A stretch of DNA of 36,810 nt, from contig JAUXRH010000307.1 of the NCBI GenBank assembly GCA_030682075.1, forward strand, positions 1 through 36,810, in the 5' to 3' direction. Within the stretch, counting starts at the first letter, position 1. Each line of letters begins with the position of its first letter. The translations under genes and the position numbers were made by a program. The notes beneath the pieces were generated by a model. It was given only the letters and a program-made list of their open reading frames with translations, had not been told where the DNA came from and ran no database searches. Shown piece by piece: positions 22,925 through 31,945 of this stretch. The stretch is from Nitrosomonas sp. Lineage in GTDB: Bacteria; Pseudomonadota; Gammaproteobacteria; Burkholderiales; Nitrosomonadaceae.

Positions 22925-23331
22925 CGTTTGTTTCACTTGCTTGATATATACAACCGATGGCAAGGGAACTCCTTGCCATATTTAATGGTGGGAATAACCC
23001 AGAAGAGTATCGCAGCACGTAGTGTTGACTATGCGATGTATCACACCTGATCTAAAAATATATAGGGCACCTCTAAAAATTCAGCGTTCTAAACAAGACC
23101 AGGCGCGAATAAAAAATATTGACGCAGCATATGATGGATAGGTAGGGAAACATTTTTTGTGCGCAACAAAGTATGGTGACGAAACGGGGTAAGCAGGCAA
23201 GCCGCAAAGCGGCTGCTCGCAAATATGGATTTTTAGAGGTACCCTGGTATATTTTCGCTTAAGCCACACGCCTGCCTTAAATTCAGCACCGTTCAAGTAA
23301 AGGAAATGGCAGCACATACCATGGAGATCTA
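22925..23331. other. Intergenic region yidC-mnmE, mostly a 180-bp repeat
   Basis: Apart from the MITE-like element at 23065-23244, no gene is supported. Minus-strand ORF-like readings across it come from the repeat itself. GGAG, 5 bases before the mnmE ATG, is the only clear signal. Confidence 0.6.
23065..23244 (+). repeat. 180-bp MITE-like element, copy 2
   Basis: Ends GGGCACCTCTAAAAA and TTTTTAGAGGTACCC differ by one base. The length and interior match the copies at 19234 and 30347. A perfect internal hairpin AGCCGC-AAA-GCGGCT occurs at 23200-23214. It sits between yidC and mnmE, where it may act as a terminator or weaken read-through. Confidence 0.85.
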
Positions 23332-24687
23332 ATGCAGAACCATGATATTATTGCGGCTATAGCAACGCCACCTGGAAAAGGAAGCATTGGTGTCGTGCGC
23401 ATCTCCGGGAAAGATCTCAAACCGGTTGCTAATGAAATCCTGGGCTTCGTACCCAGGGAACGAAATGCCCAGCTGTGTAATTTTTATGATCAGGAAGGTC
23501 AAGTAATTGACCAGGGCATTGCATTGTACTTTCCTGCTCCCAACTCATATACCGGCGAAGATGTTCTGGAATTGCAAGGACATGGCGGCTCAGCAATAAT
23601 GAACCTGCTGTTATCGCGTTGCATTTCGGTTGGCACAAGATTAGCAGAACCCGGAGAATTCACACTTCGCGCATTTCTCAATAACAAATTAGACCTTGTT
23701 CAAGCAGAAGGTATTGCGGATATTATTAACGCAACCACTAATCAAGCCGCACGTTGCGCCGTTCGTTCATTGCAGGGTGACTTCTCAATTGCGATTCATG
23801 CGTTAGTAGCGTCTATCACGAACCTCCGTATACTCATCGAAGCAACCCTTGATTTTCCTGAAGAAGACACAGCTATCCTGCTACCGGCAAGTCCAGTAAA
23901 GCAGATCGATAGCATCCTGGCAGCGCTTGAACAGGTTTTCGTGTTCTCAAGACAGGGCAATCTATTACGCGAAGGAATTACGGTCGTTCTTGTAGGTGAG
24001 CCCAACGTCGGAAAATCCAGTTTAATGAATCGCCTTGCCGGAGAAGAAGTCGCTATCGTAACCGAGATTCCGGGCACTACACGCGACACCATTCATCAAA
24101 CAATACAAATTGAGGGGGTGCCACTCCACCTGATTGATACCGCAGGCTTACGGGAGACTGCCGATATTGTCGAATTAAGTGGCATTCAACGCACCTATGC
24201 TGCGATAAAAAAAGCCGATATGGTGATTCTACTGATTGATCTTGGTTCAAAGGAACAGTTCACGGACGATCAAATACTGAAAGATATTCCGCCAGAGCTT
24301 CCTCTCCTCACTGTATACAATAAAATAGATTTACTAAATAAGGCACCCAGGGCATATAATGAAAAGCGTGGGCCTGTTATCCATCTTTCTGCAAAAGAAG
24401 GTTCTGGAATCGAGCTTTTGCGCAAAAAGTTATTGGACATGGCCGGCTGGCAATCGAATGATTCTGAGGAGGGCCTCTTTATGGCTCGTCAGCGTCATCT
24501 GCAATCGCTCATAAATGCCAGGAAGCAACTTGAAAATGCGAGGTCCATCTTATCCGGCGGGCAGTATCTGGAACTGGCTGCAGAAGAGTTACGACTATCA
24601 CAACAATCCCTGACCTCTATCACTGGAGAATTTACTGCAGATGATTTACTGGGACAAATTTTCTCAAGTTTTTGTATCGGAAAATAA
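23332..24687 (+). CDS. mnmE: tRNA modification GTPase MnmE
   Basis: This 451-residue GTPase works with MnmG to put the cmnm5 group on uridine 34 of certain tRNAs. It shows the N-terminal tetrahydrofolate-binding fold (DIIAAIATPPGKGSIGVVRISG), a helical domain, a central G domain with P-loop GEPNVGKSS (222-230), GTTRDT and DTAGLRE, and the C-terminal SFCIGK with the conserved cysteine. Length matches the family. The ATG follows GGAG. Its partner mnmG lies next, after a parS site. Confidence 0.97.
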   Translation: MQNHDIIAAIATPPGKGSIGVVRISGKDLKPVANEILGFVPRERNAQLCNFYDQEGQVIDQGIALYFPAPNSYTGEDVLELQGHGGSAIMNLLLSRCISVGTRLAEPGEFTLRAFLNNKLDLVQAEGIADIINATTNQAARCAVRSLQGDFSIAIHALVASITNLRILIEATLDFPEEDTAILLPASPVKQIDSILAALEQVFVFSRQGNLLREGITVVLVGEPNVGKSSLMNRLAGEEVAIVTEIPGTTRDTIHQTIQIEGVPLHLIDTAGLRETADIVELSGIQRTYAAIKKADMVILLIDLGSKEQFTDDQILKDIPPELPLLTVYNKIDLLNKAPRAYNEKRGPVIHLSAKEGSGIELLRKKLLDMAGWQSNDSEEGLFMARQRHLQSLINARKQLENARSILSGGQYLELAAEELRLSQQSLTSITGEFTADDLLGQIFSSFCIGK

Positions 24688-24703
24688 CCGCTTCTTTCAA
24701 AAT

Positions 24704-24719
24704 GGTTTCACGTGAAACC
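24704..24719. promoter_or_regulatory. parS centromere site
   Basis: GGTTTCACGTGAAACC is a perfect 16-bp palindrome and contains the 14-bp core GTTTCACGTGAAAC of the bacterial parS consensus. Only the outermost pair differs (G/C instead of T/A). It lies between mnmE and mnmG, about 2.7 kb from parA. ParB would load here and spread, and ParA would then move the origin region. Confidence 0.88.
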
Positions 24720-24821
24720 GTTCTCGACTCAGAAATAATACGCTAATTGCTGTAATTTAATATCCATAAAGACGATTTGAAATAGAATGACATCTACTGC
24801 CAAAAGTGAAGCACTATAGCT

Positions 24822-26720
24822 ATGTACAGCACCGAGAAATATGACATTATCGTAGTCGGTGGCGGTCACGCCGGTACAGAGGCCGCGCTCGCATCTGCAA
24901 GAATGGGACAAAAAACGCTATTACTGACACATAATATTGAAACACTAGGCCAAATGTCATGTAATCCATCTATTGGTGGAATTGGCAAGGGCCATTTAGT
25001 AAAAGAAATTGATGCGCTGGGTGGTGTCATGGCAACCGCAATTGATAAGGCAGGCATACAGTTCCGCAAACTAAATGCCAGCAAAGGGCCTGCAGTCCGC
25101 GCAACAAGAGCGCAAGCAGACAGAGTGCTTTATCGGCAAGCGATTCGCCGGCAACTGGAAAACCAGGAAAACCTGACAATAATGCAACAAGGGGTGGATG
25201 ACCTGATTGTTGACAACGGTAAAATAACCGGCGTAATGACGCAGCTACACATTAAATATGCTGCGAAAGCGGTCATTTTAACGGTCGGGACATTCCTGGC
25301 CGGTTTAGCGCATATTGGATCAGCTAATTTTCAAGGGGGAAGAGCCGGTGATCCACCATCAAATCAACTCGCGCACCGATTGCGAGAAATGCAGCTACCT
25401 GTTGGCCGTTTAAAGACTGGAACGCCGCCAAGAATTGATGGGCGAACGATTGATTATTCAGTTATTACAGAACAACACGGTGACGACCCAATGCCTGTCT
25501 TTTCCTTTATTGGGAATGCCGCACAGCACCCGAGGCAACGTTGCTGCTGGATTACAAACACGAATCAACAAACCCATGACATCATCCGCAACGGCCTGGA
25601 TAAATCACCCTTATACACCGGCGTAATAGAAGGAATAGGGCCACGCTATTGTCCGTCAATTGAAGATAAGATCGTGCGTTTTGCAGACAGAGATTCTCAT
25701 TCGATATTTCTAGAGCCAGAAGGGCTTGATACCCATGAGGTATATCCAAATGGGATATCAACCAGCCTTCCATTTGACCTGCAACTGGAATTAGTACGCT
25801 CCATAAAAGGTCTGGAACGCGCCCATATCACCCGTCCGGGTTATGCTATCGAATATGACTATTTTGATCCGCGCAATCTCAAGCAATCATTAGAAACAAA
25901 ATCAATTGAAGGCCTGTTTTTTGCTGGACAGATCAATGGCACGACAGGGTATGAAGAAGCCGCAGCGCAGGGCTTGCTTGCCGGAATCAACGCGGCACTG
26001 AAAATTCAAGGGCGTGAATCATGGTGCCCGGGGCGTGAAGAAGCTTATATTGGCGTGCTGACAGATGATCTTATTACCTGCGGAGTTACCGAGCCTTATC
26101 GTATGTTTACCAGTCGCGCAGAATACCGCCTGCAACTAAGAGAAGATAACGCGGATTTGCGACTTACGGAAAAGGGTCATGAGCTCGGCGTTGTAGATGA
26201 AAGCCGCTGGCGTGCGTTTAGCCTGAAAAGAGAGGCCATTGAAAAAGAACAGATAAGGCTGAACACGACACGAATTCTGCCAGGACAAGTATCAGATATT
26301 GAGGCGATAAATGTATTAGGTAATCCTATCGAGCATGAATACTCGCTCAACGAATTGCTTCGACGCCCTAATGTAGCGTATCACAGTTTAATGAATCTTC
26401 CAGGTACTGGAGAACCCGTCACCGATAATAAAGTTGCCGAACAGGTTGAAATCCAGGTTAAATACCATGGCTATATTCAACGACAACAGGAAGAGATTAC
26501 TCGCCAGGCACATCATGAAACCACGCATTTGCCTAAGGAGATAGACTATGACAAGGTGCCAGGACTCTCCAATGAAGTAAGACAAAAATTGAATCAACAT
26601 CAGCCGGAAACGATTGGGCAAGCGAAACGTATATCAGGAATTACGCCTGCAGCGATCTCATTATTATTAGTCCATTTGAAACGCGGCTTTAGCCATAAAG
26701 AAAAAAAACAAAGTGCATGA
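24822..26720 (+). CDS. mnmG: tRNA uridine-5-carboxymethylaminomethyl modification enzyme MnmG
   Basis: This 632-residue FAD enzyme is the partner of MnmE. The N-terminal [19 protein letters not shown] binds FAD. The family motifs [33 protein letters not shown]-like ([12 protein letters not shown]) and [13 protein letters not shown] follow, and a helical C-terminal domain ends in a KEID..GL..EV..KL pattern. Length fits the family (E. coli about 629). The ATG start agrees with the conserved N-terminus. The stop overlaps rsmG by 4 bases. Confidence 0.97.
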   Translation: MYSTEKYDIIVVGGGHAGTEAALASARMGQKTLLLTHNIETLGQMSCNPSIGGIGKGHLVKEIDALGGVMATAIDKAGIQFRKLNASKGPAVRATRAQADRVLYRQAIRRQLENQENLTIMQQGVDDLIVDNGKITGVMTQLHIKYAAKAVILTVGTFLAGLAHIGSANFQGGRAGDPPSNQLAHRLREMQLPVGRLKTGTPPRIDGRTIDYSVITEQHGDDPMPVFSFIGNAAQHPRQRCCWITNTNQQTHDIIRNGLDKSPLYTGVIEGIGPRYCPSIEDKIVRFADRDSHSIFLEPEGLDTHEVYPNGISTSLPFDLQLELVRSIKGLERAHITRPGYAIEYDYFDPRNLKQSLETKSIEGLFFAGQINGTTGYEEAAAQGLLAGINAALKIQGRESWCPGREEAYIGVLTDDLITCGVTEPYRMFTSRAEYRLQLREDNADLRLTEKGHELGVVDESRWRAFSLKREAIEKEQIRLNTTRILPGQVSDIEAINVLGNPIEHEYSLNELLRRPNVAYHSLMNLPGTGEPVTDNKVAEQVEIQVKYHGYIQRQQEEITRQAHHETTHLPKEIDYDKVPGLSNEVRQKLNQHQPETIGQAKRISGITPAAISLLLVHLKRGFSHKEKKQSA

Positions 26721-27361
26721 CACTCGATCATCAATTATTAACAAGCATCAATGCCTTAAAATATGACTTTTCCCCAGGAAAAAAAGAAGTAGCCGATCAA
26801 TTACTGCATTATGTTGCATTAATCAATAAATGGAATCGTGTCCATAATTTAACCGCGATACGTAACACTGATGAAATACTAACGCATCACATCGTTGACA
26901 GCCTGTCAGTTTTGCCGCATATAAAGGGATCAGTCCTGGTCGATATCGGAAGCGGCGCTGGATTGCCAGGCATTCCAATTGCCATTGCAAATCCGAATTG
27001 GCGTATTGTGCTGATAGAGCGTAATCAGAAAAAAGCGGCCTTTCTACAACAAGTCAGAATTGAACTCAAGTTAAATAATTTAGAAATATTTGCCAAACGT
27101 GCCGAACATTATCAATCGGTTCTGAAATTAAATACTATAATTTCCCGCGCCCTATCGAGCCTGAATGATTTTATTAACATAGCCGGGCATTTATGTGCCG
27201 GGAACGATCCTGATTGCCGCATGGTGGCCATGAAGGGAAAATATGTAGATGAGCAAAATGCGCTACTCCCGGAGGCCTTTCTGGTCGAAAGAATAGTGCC
27301 TGTGAATGTCCCAGGACTAAATGCAGAACGACATTTAGTTATTATTAAGAAAGTGAACTAA
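26717..27361 (+). CDS. rsmG: 16S rRNA (guanine-N7) methyltransferase RsmG
   Basis: This 214-residue SAM methyltransferase modifies G527 of 16S rRNA. The SAM-binding motif [16 protein letters not shown] (near 75-90) and [12 protein letters not shown] upstream of it are characteristic, as is [10 protein letters not shown] in the second half. Its ATG overlaps the mnmG stop (ATGA), the common arrangement. parA follows 61 bases later. Confidence 0.96.
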   Translation: MTLDHQLLTSINALKYDFSPGKKEVADQLLHYVALINKWNRVHNLTAIRNTDEILTHHIVDSLSVLPHIKGSVLVDIGSGAGLPGIPIAIANPNWRIVLIERNQKKAAFLQQVRIELKLNNLEIFAKRAEHYQSVLKLNTIISRALSSLNDFINIAGHLCAGNDPDCRMVAMKGKYVDEQNALLPEAFLVERIVPVNVPGLNAERHLVIIKKVN

Positions 27362-27422
27362 CTCAGCATGAATATCTTAGATTGGTCATTTCATTCATAG
27401 TGTCGATACAAGAGCGATTATT

Positions 27423-28187
27423 TTGACAATAATTCTAGCCGTAACCAATCAGAAAGGGGGGGTTGGCAAGACCACAACCAGTATTAATTTAGCTGCCAGC
27501 TTAGCTGCGGCAGGGCGGCGTATTTTACTCATTGATCTGGATCCGCAAGGTAACGCAACAATGGGCAGTGGCGTAGAAAAGAATTTGTTAACGTCGACGA
27601 TTTACCATGTGTTACTGGGCACTGAAGGGATTTCGGATGTCCGCATTAGTGCGACACAGGGCAAGTATGATTTAATTCCGGCAAATCGTGATTTGGCGGG
27701 TGCTGAAGTAGAAATGGTCGATCTGAGCCATCGGGAATCACGTTTAAAAACAGCATTGGAGCCGATTAAAAATGAATACGACTACATCCTTATTGATTGC
27801 CCGCCAGCACTTAACCTGTTGACACTCAATGGATTATGTGGCGCAGATGCGGTCATGATCCCGATGCAATGCGAGTATTACGCATTGGAAGGATTAAGTG
27901 ATTTAGTCAACACCATTAAAAAGGTGCGCGCAAAATTTAATCCATCACTCAGGATTGAAGGTTTATTACGTACCATGTTCGATCCACGAAATATTTTAGC
28001 GCAACAGGTATCCGATCAATTACAACAGCATTTCGGGAAAAAAGTATATCGTACCGTGATTCCGCGAAACGTACGTCTTGCTGAGGCGCCCAGTTTTGGT
28101 AAACCCGCAATGTATTACGACAAACTATCAAAAGGCGCGCAAGCCTATATCGCACTCGCAGAAGAAATTCTTCAGGCTTCAAATTAA
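27423..28187 (+). CDS. parA: Chromosome partitioning ATPase ParA
   Basis: This 254-residue Walker-type ATPase drives origin segregation together with ParB on parS. The deviant Walker A KGGVGKTTTSINLAASL (10-26) and the LIDLDPQGNAT and DYILIDCPPALNLLTLN motifs are clear. The start is TTG: no ATG or GTG lies before the conserved first strand (IILAVTNQKGG), so TTG at 27423 is required for a full-length protein. The ribosome-binding site is weak (AGAG). Size matches chromosomal ParA/Soj. Confidence 0.96.
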   Translation: MTIILAVTNQKGGVGKTTTSINLAASLAAAGRRILLIDLDPQGNATMGSGVEKNLLTSTIYHVLLGTEGISDVRISATQGKYDLIPANRDLAGAEVEMVDLSHRESRLKTALEPIKNEYDYILIDCPPALNLLTLNGLCGADAVMIPMQCEYYALEGLSDLVNTIKKVRAKFNPSLRIEGLLRTMFDPRNILAQQVSDQLQQHFGKKVYRTVIPRNVRLAEAPSFGKPAMYYDKLSKGAQAYIALAEEILQASN

Positions 28188-28228
28188 ACTGCCCAATTTG
28201 GGTAGCCTGGAATAAAAATGGTGGAAAA

Positions 28229-29068
28229 ATGGCAAAACTAAAAGGATTGGGAAGGGGTTTGGATGCATTGCTGTCCAGCAATAATGACGGAAACGCAAAC
28301 GAAGAATCATTGCAAAACCTGGCAATCAACTTACTTCAGCCAGGCAAATATCAACCACGTACGCGGATGGATCAATCCTCTTTGACCGAACTGGCAGAAT
28401 CCATAAAGGCCCAGGGAGTCATGCAACCCATTCTTGTGCGCCCAATAGCAGACAGTCGCTATGAAATTATCGCAGGGGAACGACGCTGGCGTGCAGCACA
28501 AATCGCCGGATTAGACAAAGTGCCTGTTTTAATCCGTGAAGTTCCTGATGAATCCGCTTTAGCCATGTCGCTAATCGAGAATATACAACGTGAGGACTTG
28601 AATCCACTTGAAGAAGCACTCGGTATTCAACGCCTGATTAAAGAATTCAGCCTGACTCACCAGACAGCGGGAGAGGCGCTAGGAAGCTCCCGCAGTACCA
28701 TTTCAAATTTACTTCGCCTGCTTAATCTTTCTGCACCCGTGCAGGAAATGATGATGGAAGGAAAAATAGATATGGGACATGGCCGGGCGCTGCTTTCTCT
28801 TTCTCCTGCGCAACAAATTGAAACAGCACATCTGATCGTACATAAGCAGCTTTCTGTACGTGACACGGAAAAATTGATCAGCCGTATTGAACAACCGGAA
28901 ACAAAAAAGGTAAAACAGCAAGATCACGACTTATTGCGTTTACAGGATGAAATTTCCGAAAAAATGGGCACACAAGTTGTTATCAAGGAAAAAAAGCATG
29001 GCGCGGGAAATATCATAATACACTACTCAAACCTGGAGCAATTAGACGGGATTTTATCTAAATTATAA
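28229..29068 (+). CDS. parB: Chromosome partitioning protein ParB
   Basis: This 279-residue protein binds parS and loads as a CTP-dependent clamp. It has the N-terminal GLGRGLDALL that contacts ParA, the ParB/Srx domain with AGERRWRAAQIAGL (CTP site) and SLIENIQREDLNPLEEA, a helix-turn-helix (SRSTISNLLRLLNL) that reads parS, and a C-terminal dimer domain. It starts 41 bases after parA. In many relatives the atp operon follows; here it does not. Confidence 0.96.
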   Translation: MAKLKGLGRGLDALLSSNNDGNANEESLQNLAINLLQPGKYQPRTRMDQSSLTELAESIKAQGVMQPILVRPIADSRYEIIAGERRWRAAQIAGLDKVPVLIREVPDESALAMSLIENIQREDLNPLEEALGIQRLIKEFSLTHQTAGEALGSSRSTISNLLRLLNLSAPVQEMMMEGKIDMGHGRALLSLSPAQQIETAHLIVHKQLSVRDTEKLISRIEQPETKKVKQQDHDLLRLQDEISEKMGTQVVIKEKKHGAGNIIIHYSNLEQLDGILSKL

Positions 29069-29131
29069 AATTTGGATTGATCGCTTTAACCCTGATAAAG
29101 CAGGAATAAATTAGCAAATTAAGGAAAGAAA

Positions 29132-29311
29132 ATGGAAACAAAAATACTCGATGTTCTGGTTTGTCCGTTGTGCAAAGGCCCCTTGTTATTCAAAAAGGCT
29201 GACAATGAATTAATCTGCAAGCCGGATCGATTGGCTTTCCCCATCCGGGATGGCATCCCGGTCATGCTGCAGGACGAAGCACGAAAAATACCGGCTGAAG
29301 ATGAGATCTGA
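29132..29311 (+). CDS. ycaR: YcaR/Trm112-family small protein
   Basis: This 59-residue protein is close in length and sequence to E. coli YcaR (Trm112 family). Visible signs are the N-terminal [13 protein letters not shown] with a CxxC pair and the [20 protein letters not shown] core. Family members are small zinc-ribbon-like proteins that support methyltransferases in some organisms; the role of the short bacterial form is unclear. AAGGA, 6 bases before the ATG, supports the start. In E. coli it lies near lpxK/kdsB, so its position after parB is unusual. Confidence 0.88.
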   Translation: METKILDVLVCPLCKGPLLFKKADNELICKPDRLAFPIRDGIPVMLQDEARKIPAEDEI

Positions 29312-29375
29312 TTATCTTAAAGATTCACCAATTTATTCATAGGACAAAAGGCTCTTTATAAAAATGGAGGCAAAC

Positions 29376-30332
29376 ATGAAACTCAACCCCAACGTTGCGG
29401 CAATCCTTGGCGCACTGATTGCTGATTCAGCTGCGTTGGGACTACACTGGCTTTATGATCCTGTCCGTATCGCAAAAAAAGCAGAAACAGATGGGTTAGT
29501 CTTTATATCGCCGAATCGTAATGATTATGCGGACACCAAGGGGTTTTTTGCACATAGCGGCAAGGTGGCAGGAGATGCTTCGGGTTATGGCGAAATCGGG
29601 CTGCTAATGCTCAACCACATAGCAAAACACGGTGAATTTAACCGCGTTAAGTACCAATCCGAGTTTTGTGCGCACTTTGGTCCGGGCGGCGGCTATGTCG
29701 GTTATATTGATTCCCCCACGCGTTTAACCCTGCGCACATTGTTACCGCTCGCGCCTGAAGATTATCCAGTGGCATCAGGTGCTGATGATGACCAGTTTGC
29801 TGCGCTTGCAACCGTTCCGGTCCTGGTGGCCACCCACACGGGCGACCAGGAATCATTGATACAACGTATCGAACAGGTGGTACGAATAACAAATAATAAT
29901 GATGTCGCTGTTGCGGCGGCAAAATGCTCGGCCATCCTGCTGCTGGAAATACTCAAGGGTAAGTCAATGGAACAAGCGATAACCGATTCATTACCATTTG
30001 CCGGAAAAATACTCAGGCCACTCATTGAACAGGCACTTACAGTTGAAACACTGGATAGTGTCGCCGTCTCAGAACGCTTTGGTTCCGCCTGCCATGTAGC
30101 AGAAGGCCTGCCGGTAGTTTTCCATATTGCCCGATGCGCACCTGATTATCGAACAGCTATCGAAGCGAATATTCGAGCCGGAGGAGATAGTTGTGGTCGT
30201 GGTATAATTCTCGGTGCAGTTGTGGCTGCGTACAAAGCGAAACAGAATGATCTGGAATCCTCCATTCCATTGGTGTGGATGGCACGCTATCGCAAGCTGG
30301 CAATTGCGGCTGATGCCTGTTCGGTCATTTGA
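29376..30332 (+). CDS. ADP-ribosylglycohydrolase-family (J1-crystallin-like) protein
   Basis: This 318-residue protein matches the ADP-ribosylglycohydrolase fold family, closest to J1-crystallin-like members. It has GALIADSAALGLHWLYD near the start and RAGGDSCGRGIILGAVVAA near 268-286, where active enzymes have GGDTDT. The usual TDDT metal motif near the start is replaced by AGDASGYGE, so ADP-ribose hydrolysis is doubtful. ATG 29376 is preferred because GGAGG lies 5 bases upstream; ATG 29364 in frame is the alternative. The substrate is unknown. A 180-bp repeat follows its stop by 14 bases. Confidence 0.8.
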   Translation: MKLNPNVAAILGALIADSAALGLHWLYDPVRIAKKAETDGLVFISPNRNDYADTKGFFAHSGKVAGDASGYGEIGLLMLNHIAKHGEFNRVKYQSEFCAHFGPGGGYVGYIDSPTRLTLRTLLPLAPEDYPVASGADDDQFAALATVPVLVATHTGDQESLIQRIEQVVRITNNNDVAVAAAKCSAILLLEILKGKSMEQAITDSLPFAGKILRPLIEQALTVETLDSVAVSERFGSACHVAEGLPVVFHIARCAPDYRTAIEANIRAGGDSCGRGIILGAVVAAYKAKQNDLESSIPLVWMARYRKLAIAADACSVI

Positions 30333-30811
30333 CGCGAATCATAAAAAGGCGCCTCTAAAAATTCAGAGTTCTAAACAAGACCAGGCGCGAATAAAAAATA
30401 TTGACGCAGCATATGATTGATAGGTAAGAAAACATTTTTTGCGGGCAACGAAGTATGGTGACGAAACGGGGTAAGCAGGCAAGCCGCAAAGCGGCTGCTC
30501 GCAAAATTGGATTTTTAGAGGTGCCCAGAAATCTGCGCGATCATTGCTCAAGAGTCTATACGTAACTGCGTAACTGATAAAACTATATTTATGAGAACAA
30601 TGCACAAACATGAGTGCATCATCTTTGAAAGATCTGAACTAAAACACTGATGCAGCCAATGCTATAATCTCATTCTTAATTAACCAATGAATGCAATAAA
30701 AGAGTTTGCAAATTAAGGGTGCATTCCATTGATGTTGAATAACTGCATTTCTAAATATTATTCGCCGCATAAAACCCCTATTAGGGCTATATTTTAATTT
30801 CTGGAGAAAAA
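30333..30811. other. Intergenic region before mclA, containing a 180-bp repeat
   Basis: The first 194 bases are mostly the MITE-like element at 30347-30526. The remaining 285 bases hold no convincing gene. TATAAT at 30663-30668 is a good -10 box, but no -35 box is seen at 16-18 bases. GGAG precedes the mclA ATG. Confidence 0.5.
30347..30526 (+). repeat. 180-bp MITE-like element, copy 3
   Basis: It begins AGGCGCCTCTAAAAA and ends TTTTTAGAGGTGCCC. It has the same length, orientation and interior as the copies at 19234 and 23065, with scattered substitutions. The perfect AGCCGC-AAA-GCGGCT hairpin is conserved. Its left end carries the GGCGCC variant also found in the hairpin at 14309. Confidence 0.85.
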
Positions 30812-31759
30812 ATGAGTCACACGCTATATGAAACCACTATTCAACGGGTACAACGCTGTGAATTGGCGGTTCCTGGTTCGAGTCCCGAGATGTTTGAAAA
30901 AGCACTGAACAGTGGCGTAGACTTCGTTTTCCTGGATCTCGAAGATGCGGTGGCGCCCGATGACAAAGTACAGGCGCGCAAGAATGTTATCCAGGCAATT
31001 AATGATCTGGACTGGAAAGGCAATGGCATCACGCTTTCCGTACGCATAAACGGTCTTGACACGCAGTTCATGGTTCGTGATGTCGTCGATTTGATAGAAC
31101 AGGCCGGACATAAACTTGATACGATACTGATTCCTAAAGTGGGGGTTTATGCTGATGTTTACATGGTTGAGGCCATGGTAAATCAACTGGAAATGCAACA
31201 AGGACTAAATAACAGAATCGGCCTTGAAGCTTTGATTGAAACGGCACTTGGCATGGCAAATGTTGAAGATATTGCGCGTAACAGTGCCACAGGACGTCTT
31301 GAAGCACTACACTTTGGCGTGGCTGATTATGCGGCAAGTAATCGTGCCAGAACCACGAATATTGGTGGCCTTAATGCTGATTATCCTGGTGACCAGTGGC
31401 ATGCGGCCATCAGCCGCATGACAGTTGCTTGCCGGGCTTATGGATTACGCCCTATTGACGGTCCATTTGGTGACATTAAGGATCCTGATGGGTACAAACT
31501 CGCAGCCAAGCGAGCTGCGGCATTGGGATGTGAAGGAAAGTGGGCCATTCACCCGTCACAGATTACACTTGCAAATGAGGTTTTTTCTCCCCCTCCAGCA
31601 GAGGTTGAGAAAGCCAAACGTATTCTGGCTTCACTGAAGGAAGCTGCCGCACAAGGAAAGGGTGCTGCCGCACTGGATGGCAGACTAATTGATGCAGCTT
31701 CAGCAAGAATGGCCAGTAATGTGGTGAAGGTAGCTGAAGCGATCGCCGCAAGGAAATAA
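30812..31759 (+). CDS. mclA: Malyl-CoA lyase (CitE/HpcH family)
   Basis: This 315-residue enzyme cleaves malyl-CoA to acetyl-CoA and glyoxylate, the closing step of the serine cycle, and is reversible. It shows FLDLEDAVAPDDK with the metal-binding acids, RINGLDT, LIPKVG, LIETALGMANVE, FGVADYAAS and the C-terminal WAIHPSQI pattern. The match to methylotroph malyl-CoA lyases is close along the whole length. The start ATG has GGAG at good spacing. A terminator follows; mtkA and mtkB lie downstream on the same strand. A role in glyoxylate or C1 metabolism follows from the context. Confidence 0.92.
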   Translation: MSHTLYETTIQRVQRCELAVPGSSPEMFEKALNSGVDFVFLDLEDAVAPDDKVQARKNVIQAINDLDWKGNGITLSVRINGLDTQFMVRDVVDLIEQAGHKLDTILIPKVGVYADVYMVEAMVNQLEMQQGLNNRIGLEALIETALGMANVEDIARNSATGRLEALHFGVADYAASNRARTTNIGGLNADYPGDQWHAAISRMTVACRAYGLRPIDGPFGDIKDPDGYKLAAKRAAALGCEGKWAIHPSQITLANEVFSPPPAEVEKAKRILASLKEAAAQGKGAAALDGRLIDAASARMASNVVKVAEAIAARK

Positions 31760-31770
31760 TGACAAAAATC

Positions 31771-31793
31771 AAGGCCGCGACTAGCGGCCTTTT
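31771..31793 (+). terminator. Intrinsic terminator after mclA
   Basis: AAGGCCGC (31771-31778) pairs with GCGGCCTT (31784-31791) around a 5-base loop, followed by a T-rich tail. It separates mclA from mtkA, so mtkAB may have their own promoter or depend on read-through. Confidence 0.88.
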
Positions 31794-31945
31794 CTTTATG
31801 GATAGGCTTAGAAACCAGGTCCTGGAGAAATAAGACGCTTGATTACTATTTAGATTACGGTTGTTTGTCTTCAAATCGAGATAACACACCAGGTTAAAAT
31901 AGTTTTGCAAAGTTAACAACTTATTGATATAGAGAGGAAAATGCG

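Noticed and set aside
23081-23317. Minus-strand ORFs across the 180-bp repeats (here and at 30363-30611) with the same QPLCGLPAYPVSSPYF peptide
   Set aside because: The shared peptide is simply the translation of the repeat. There is no start signal, and the frame runs into unrelated flanks.
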